From: Rhodospirillales bacterium | Lineage (GTDB): Bacteria > Pseudomonadota > Alphaproteobacteria > Acetobacterales > Acetobacteraceae | Reading direction: 5' to 3' | Length of the DNA stretch: 20,406 nt | Assembly (NCBI GenBank): GCA_018971905.1 | Contig: JAGWZS010000014.1 | Location: forward strand, 1-20,406 | In this document: one piece after another, positions 16,401 to 20,406 of the stretch | Layout of the letters: the number at the start of each line of letters is the position of its first letter | Numbering within the stretch: the stretch's first letter is position 1 | The notes under the pieces: model-generated | The model's database searches: none | What the model saw: the letters and a program-made list of their open reading frames with translations, nothing else | What the model was told of the DNA's origin: nothing | Translations under genes and position numbers: made by a program

Positions 16401-17599
16401 TCATATTTGCATTTGACCGATCGTGTCTAAAACCGTTCGCAACCCTTTAAAGGCGTTCTCCGTATTATAGTGGCGCGACACATAGGCTATCGCGGCGCGA
16501 GAAAGAGGGGGCGTTGCAACATGGCGTAGAATGGTTTCCGAGAACACAGGGGCGCCGTCAGCAACAATGAACGGCGCATCTGGATCGCTATTGAAGCCTT
16601 GCAGGCTCGCTGAGGTGGCAACTGTGAATAACCCATGCCGGGCATAATCGAGGAGTTTGATCTTCAACCCGGAGCCTGTTCGCAACGGGGAGATGGCGAG
16701 TGACGCCCGATGGAGCAGGGGGGCTAGATCGGCTACTCGTCCCAGTGCATTTACCCCGTGAGGCAGCTTGTGCAATGCAGGGCCGCAATCGCCTATCAGG
16801 TCAAGGGTCAGGCCATGCCGTATTAATTCTGGCCATATTTCGGCAAAAAACCATTGCAGCCATCCAGATTTGGCAATGTATCGCTGCCGACAAAAACAAG
16901 CCGACCCGCAAGTCGCTCCACATTGCCTGAGGCAGGGCAGGGCAGGCATGGGGGCGGTAAACACATTAGCCTGCGGGCACATTTCCTGTAGCAGATTAGC
17001 TTCTTCAGGTTGAATGGCCGCGATATGCGCGGCCTGGGCCAGAAGTTGCGTTTCCCGTTGCCTCGTTAACCCTTCTGGCAAAATTCGGTAGCCAACGGCC
17101 TTCAGCGCTTCAGCGCGGCGGTAAAAGACATCGTGAGTAACAATTATCCTTTTAAACTTGGCCTGCTTAGAGTCAGCCACAAGCGGCACACGAAAAATCG
17201 TATCAATCAGAAGCGCTTCGGGCGCCAGCTTCTCAAGAATGCTGGTAAACCAGGGCGTCTCTGATGGCTCAGGAAATTTGCCAAGTACGGCATCCGGTTG
17301 GCGCCGTAACCGACGAAAATGATTGGCTATGAAACCGGCAGGCGCCGAAATAGTTTGCGGCAAAATAATCTTCCAACCGCGAGAGGAGACGCTACGGTGT
17401 AAGCGCCTGCGCGCCCTACGTGCGGGCCACAGACAGACGCCAGATCATAGCGCACAAAAGGTGCGGTCAGCCGCGTCCCCGTGAGCATAATGGTTACGTC
17501 ATATCCCTGGCTGCGTAGCCAGGAAATAATCGCATGGTTCATGGCCAAATGCCCGGCGGCATTTGGCCTCGGTAACTCGTCCGTAATAAAAACAATCAC
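16401..17599 (-). pseudogene. GT4-like glycosyltransferase broken by three frame disruptions
   Basis: The remnant of a glycosyltransferase of about 400 residues runs from GTG 17599 (MIVFITDELPRPNAAGHLAM) to 16401. The N-terminal frame runs to RRLP and then meets a stop at 17327. The protein resumes in another frame as GFIANHFRRLRRQPDAVLG; one missing C near 17335 would join them. A second shift occurs in the pentanucleotide repeat at 16931-16946. Beyond it the sensible reading is VERLAGRLVFVGSDTLPNLDG, out of frame with the long open frame. A missing G near 16860 restores LQWFFAEIWPEL. The C-terminal donor-site segment SPLRTGSGLKIKLLDYARHG is intact. Neighbouring genes show no frame errors, which favours decay over sequencing error. 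It begins 14 bases after grxD. Confidence 0.75.
16931..16946. repeat. Pentanucleotide tandem repeat (GGCAG)3 inside the glycosyltransferase remnant
   Basis: Three perfect GGCAG units plus one base lie exactly where the reading frame changes. Loss of one five-base unit would produce the observed change of frame, so slipped-strand mispairing is a likely cause. Confidence 0.7.
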
Positions 17600-17614
17600 C
17601 TGACCAAGTAAAGG

Positions 17615-17950
17615 TCAGGCAGCGGTTTGTGTGACACCCTTTTCCGTCAACAAGCTCTGCAACTCGCCGCTTTGGTACATCTCGGTCACAATATCGCAAC
17701 CGCCGACAAACTCACCCTTGATATAGAGCTGCGGTATGGTTGGCCAATTTGAAAATTGCTTGATACCATCCCGAATTTCTGGGCTTTCCAGCACGTTCAC
17801 GGAGGAAAAAGGCACGTTGGCATGTTTCAGAATTTGCACCACGCGGGCGGAAAAACCGCATTGCGGGAACATCGGCGTGCCCTTCATGAACAGCATCACG
17901 GGCGCACCATCGATATGCTTTTGAATTTCGGCGAAAACTGGATTTTCCAT
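17615..17950 (-). CDS. grxD: Monothiol CGFS glutaredoxin (Grx4/GrxD)
   Basis: This 111-residue cytoplasmic protein binds and transfers a 2Fe-2S cluster, often with BolA. The active-site motif is CGFS with C31 (GTPMFPQCGFSARVV), preceded by K23. The glutathione-binding elements NWPTIPQLYIKGEFVGGCDIV follow. It lies 14 bases after bolA, and the same order (purL, bolA, grxD) is common in alphaproteobacteria. Together the pair takes part in iron and Fe-S homeostasis. AAGGA lies 11 bases before the ATG. Confidence 0.96.
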   Translation of the reverse strand: MENPVFAEIQKHIDGAPVMLFMKGTPMFPQCGFSARVVQILKHANVPFSSVNVLESPEIRDGIKQFSNWPTIPQLYIKGEFVGGCDIVTEMYQSGELQSLLTEKGVTQTAA

Positions 17951-17964
17951 AGGGTTAACAGTCC

Positions 17965-18198
17965 TTATTCTGGCGCAGAGGTTTGCAGCGCCAAGGCGTG
18001 AAGTTCGCCGCCCATGCGGCCTTGAAGTGCGGCATAAACCATTTGGTGTTGGCGCACCCGGGGCACGCCCCGGAATGCTTCAGACACCACAGTCGCCGCA
18101 TAATGGTCATTATCTCCCGCCAAATCCTCGATATTGATCTTGGCGTCAGGGAAGGCGGCTTTGATCAGAGCCTCGATCTCGCCCGCTGGCATGGCCAT
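17965..18198 (-). CDS. bolA: BolA family protein
   Basis: This 77-residue protein has the BolA pattern: an N-terminal helix (GEIEALIKAAFPDAKINIEDL), the strand pair DNDHYAATVVSEAFRGV, and the signature RVRQHQMVYAALQGRMGGELHALAL. The conserved histidine of that signature (HQMVY) is a likely cluster ligand when paired with a CGFS glutaredoxin. AGAAGGA (nine bases before the ATG) overlaps the purL end region, with 15 bases between the genes. It is a short BolA/IbaG-like type. I infer that it works with the adjacent GrxD. Confidence 0.94.
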   Translation of the reverse strand: MAMPAGEIEALIKAAFPDAKINIEDLAGDNDHYAATVVSEAFRGVPRVRQHQMVYAALQGRMGGELHALALQTSAPE

Positions 18199-18213
18199 GT
18201 TCTGTAATCCTTC

Positions 18214-20382
18214 TCAGGCGAACCAGCGGGGGAAAAACCCCTCGTGGGCATCGCTTAATTGAGGCAGAGATATGGCAAGGCCGTCAGGCAGTGTCAATTT
18301 TTTCTCAAGGCACGAACGGCCGATATGCTGCGCGGGAATACCGGCAGCGGCAGCGGCAGCCAATAAATCCTCTTCATCCTTCAGGGCCAGAACATAACGG
18401 GCCTGGTCCTCGCCAAACCAATATTCGGCGGCACCGGCGCCCGTCAGTTCCACCCCGCAATCTCCCGCCAGAGCCATTTCGGCCACGGCCACGAGCAATC
18501 CGCCATCGGATACATCGTGGCAGGCCGCCACAGCGCCGGCAAGAATCTTCCCTCGCACGAAATCGCCATTGCGGCGTTCGGTCGCCAGATCAACCGGCGG
18601 CGGTGCGCCATCCTCACGGCCCAGAAGTTCACGCAGGTAAAGCGAGCGCCCCAGTTCGCCCTTGGTCTCGCCGATCACCACCAGCGAGAGGCCCGGTTTC
18701 AACCCATAACCCACCGCCTTGGCGGCATCCTCTAGCACACCCACGGCGCCAATGGCTGGGGTGGGCAGAATCGGCTTGCCCTCGGTCTCGTTGTAAAGCG
18801 AAACATTGCCGGAGACGACCGGGAAATCCAGCGCCTTGCAGGCCGCCGCCATGCCTTTGATGGCGCTGGCGAACTGGCCCATGATCTCGGGCTTTTCCGG
18901 GTTGCCGAAATTCATGTTGTCAGTCACGGCCAGCGGTAGAGCGCCGGTGGCGGTGATGTTGCGCCACGCCTCGGCCACGGCTTGGGCACCGCCTACCTCA
19001 GCATCTGCCACGCAATAGCGCGGGGTTACGTCCGTGGTAATGGCCAGGGCGCGGTTGGAACCCTCCAGCCGTACAATGGCGGCATCCGCCTGGGCGGGGC
19101 GCTTCACGGTTTGCCCGCCAACCGTGGAGTCGTACTGGTCGAAAATCCAGCGGCGGGAGCACAGGTCCGGCGAGCCGATCAGCTTTATCAGCGCCTGGTC
19201 CAGCGGCGCATGGCTGGAAATTGGCTCCAGCTTTGCGGGCTTTGGTGTCTCCGCGATCGGGCGGCGGTAGAGCGGTGCGGCATCCGAGAGCGGCGCCAGC
19301 GGAATATCCGCCTCCACCTGGCCCTTATGCTTCACCACAATCCGCCCGGTATCGGTGATATGGCCGATGATGGCGTAATCCAGGTCCCATTTCTCGATGA
19401 TCGCCCGCGCCATCTCGGCGCGTTCGGGTTTGAGCACCAACAACATGCGCTCCTGGCTCTCGGAGAGCATCATTTCATAGGCGCTCATGCCGGTCTCGCG
19501 CTGCGGTACGTCGTCCAAAATAAGCTCGATGCCAACCCCGCCCTTGCCCGCCATCTCCACGGAGGAGGAGGTGAGCCCCGCCGCGCCCATGTCCTGGATG
19601 GCAACGATCGCATCCGTCTGCATCAGCTCCAGGCAGGCTTCGATGAGCAGCTTCTCGGTGAACGGGTCGCCCACCTGCACGGTCGGGCGCTTATCCTCGG
19701 AGGCCGCGTCGAACTCGGTGGAGGCCATGGTGGCACCATGAATACCGTCACGGCCCGTTTTGGAGCCGACATACACCACCGGATTGCCCACACCCGCTGC
19801 GGCGGAGAGGAAAATTTTGTCCTGATGCGCAATACCCACGGTCATCGCATTCACCAGCGGGTTACCGTTATAGGCCGGGTGGAAATTCACCTCGCCGCCC
19901 ACGGTTGGCACGCCCACGCAATTACCATAACCGCCAATGCCACGCACCACGCCATCCACCACCCGCTTGGTCACCGGCAGAGAGGGGTCACCAAAGCGCA
20001 GCGCATTCAGGTTCGCGATGGGCCGCGCCCCCATGGTGAACACGTCGCGTAAGATTCCACCCACACCCGTCGCCGCACCCTGGTAAGGCTCGATGAAGCT
20101 GGGGTGGTTATGCGACTCCATTTTGAAGATGGCCGCCAGCCCATCGCCGATATCGATCACGCCGGCATTCTCGCCAGGGCCATGGATCACCCACGGTGCC
20201 TTGGTCGGCAGCTCCTTCAGCCAGACTCGGCTGGATTTATAGGAGCAATGCTCCGACCACATGACGGAGAAAATGCCGAGCTCGGTAAAGCTCGGCGTGC
20301 GTCCCATGATCTCCAGCACTTTGCCCCATTCCTCGGCATTAAGCCCGAAGGATTTGGCGAGGGATTCATTCACATCGGTCAT
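18214..20382 (-). CDS. purL: Phosphoribosylformylglycinamidine synthase subunit PurL
   Basis: This 722-residue small-type PurL is the ATP-dependent FGAM synthase step of purine synthesis and needs PurQ (glutaminase) and PurS, which are not in this window. Key features are [13 protein letters not shown] with H45, the ATP-binding [50 protein letters not shown] and, in the second half, [26 protein letters not shown] and [10 protein letters not shown]. Length is normal and no frame breaks are seen. ATG at 20382 gives the usual short leader. The gene is GC-rich (37/60 at 19921-19980) and heads the bolA-grxD group. The remaining 24 bases at the right edge hold no identifiable feature. Confidence 0.98.
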   Translation of the reverse strand: MTDVNESLAKSFGLNAEEWGKVLEIMGRTPSFTELGIFSVMWSEHCSYKSSRVWLKELPTKAPWVIHGPGENAGVIDIGDGLAAIFKMESHNHPSFIEPYQGAATGVGGILRDVFTMGARPIANLNALRFGDPSLPVTKRVVDGVVRGIGGYGNCVGVPTVGGEVNFHPAYNGNPLVNAMTVGIAHQDKIFLSAAAGVGNPVVYVGSKTGRDGIHGATMASTEFDAASEDKRPTVQVGDPFTEKLLIEACLELMQTDAIVAIQDMGAAGLTSSSVEMAGKGGVGIELILDDVPQRETGMSAYEMMLSESQERMLLVLKPERAEMARAIIEKWDLDYAIIGHITDTGRIVVKHKGQVEADIPLAPLSDAAPLYRRPIAETPKPAKLEPISSHAPLDQALIKLIGSPDLCSRRWIFDQYDSTVGGQTVKRPAQADAAIVRLEGSNRALAITTDVTPRYCVADAEVGGAQAVAEAWRNITATGALPLAVTDNMNFGNPEKPEIMGQFASAIKGMAAACKALDFPVVSGNVSLYNETEGKPILPTPAIGAVGVLEDAAKAVGYGLKPGLSLVVIGETKGELGRSLYLRELLGREDGAPPPVDLATERRNGDFVRGKILAGAVAACHDVSDGGLLVAVAEMALAGDCGVELTGAGAAEYWFGEDQARYVLALKDEEDLLAAAAAAGIPAQHIGRSCLEKKLTLPDGLAISLPQLSDAHEGFFPRWFA

Positions 20383-20406
20383 GCTGCCGCCAAGGAGTCG
20401 AAGAGG

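Noticed and set aside
17331..17390. Programmed -1 frameshifting in the glycosyltransferase.
   Set aside because: No X-XXY-YYZ slippery heptamer or downstream stem was found in the overlap, and two further lesions downstream point to decay.
17363..17401. TTG at 17363 as the real start of a separate 320-residue glycosyltransferase.
   Set aside because: It has no ribosome site, and the preceding frame supplies the expected GT N-terminus (FITDELPRPNAAGH). A frameshifted single gene explains both pieces better.
18982..20052. A 356-residue open frame on the + strand, antisense to purL.
   Set aside because: It lies wholly opposite a complete, motif-rich purL. Its His/Arg/Gly-rich composition is what a GC-rich antisense frame gives, and it has no recognisable motif.
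1..20406. tRNA, rRNA, CRISPR arrays, IS ends or integrase/phage genes.
   Set aside because: Nothing resembling these was seen by eye on either strand; a tRNAscan or Rfam search could not be run.

Overview
The window looks like chromosome of an alphaproteobacterium, most likely Rhodospirillales/Acetobacteraceae. This is inferred from the purL-bolA-grxD order, the S. meliloti-like chemotaxis gene order, and a Hint_2-type protein of a kind I associate with acetic acid bacteria and relatives. No rRNA, tRNA, insertion sequence, phage gene or CRISPR array was seen.

Left part (1-7887, + strand). The tail of an unidentified gene and a uroporphyrinogen-III methyltransferase (cobA/sumT) precede a tightly packed chemotaxis operon: STAS protein (CheS-like), cheY, cheA, cheW, cheR, cheB, cheD and a small helical protein with a CheZ/CheT-type DxxxQ motif. 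A hairpin over the last stop codon separates these from a second cheW, which is followed by a strong intrinsic terminator. Together they encode kinase, coupling, methylation/demethylation, deamidation and probable signal-termination functions. No receptor, flagellar gene or second cheY is present. The core of the operon (cheA to cheB) is much richer in A+T than the rest of the window.

Middle (7907-13317). A convergent alpha/beta hydrolase is followed by a four-gene sulfur operon on the + strand with overlapping ends: cysE, a cysteine desulfurase, a 2Fe-2S ferredoxin and mnmA. It links cysteine synthesis, sulfur mobilisation and tRNA 2-thiolation. Next is a Hint-domain protein with its own candidate promoter and a palindromic operator-like site.

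Right part (13323-20406, - strand). Reading in the direction of transcription: purL (FGAM synthase large subunit), bolA, grxD (CGFS glutaredoxin), a glycosyltransferase broken by three frame disruptions, an EAL-domain protein that has lost several catalytic residues, a DUF3253 protein, and an SbmA/BacA/YddA-type ABC transporter.

The points most worth following are the CheT-like protein and the shared C-terminal ELF tail of CheD and CheT, the decayed glycosyltransferase with a pentanucleotide repeat at one lesion, the degenerate EAL domain, and the promoter/palindrome in front of the Hint protein. No wholly new system could be demonstrated from the sequence alone.
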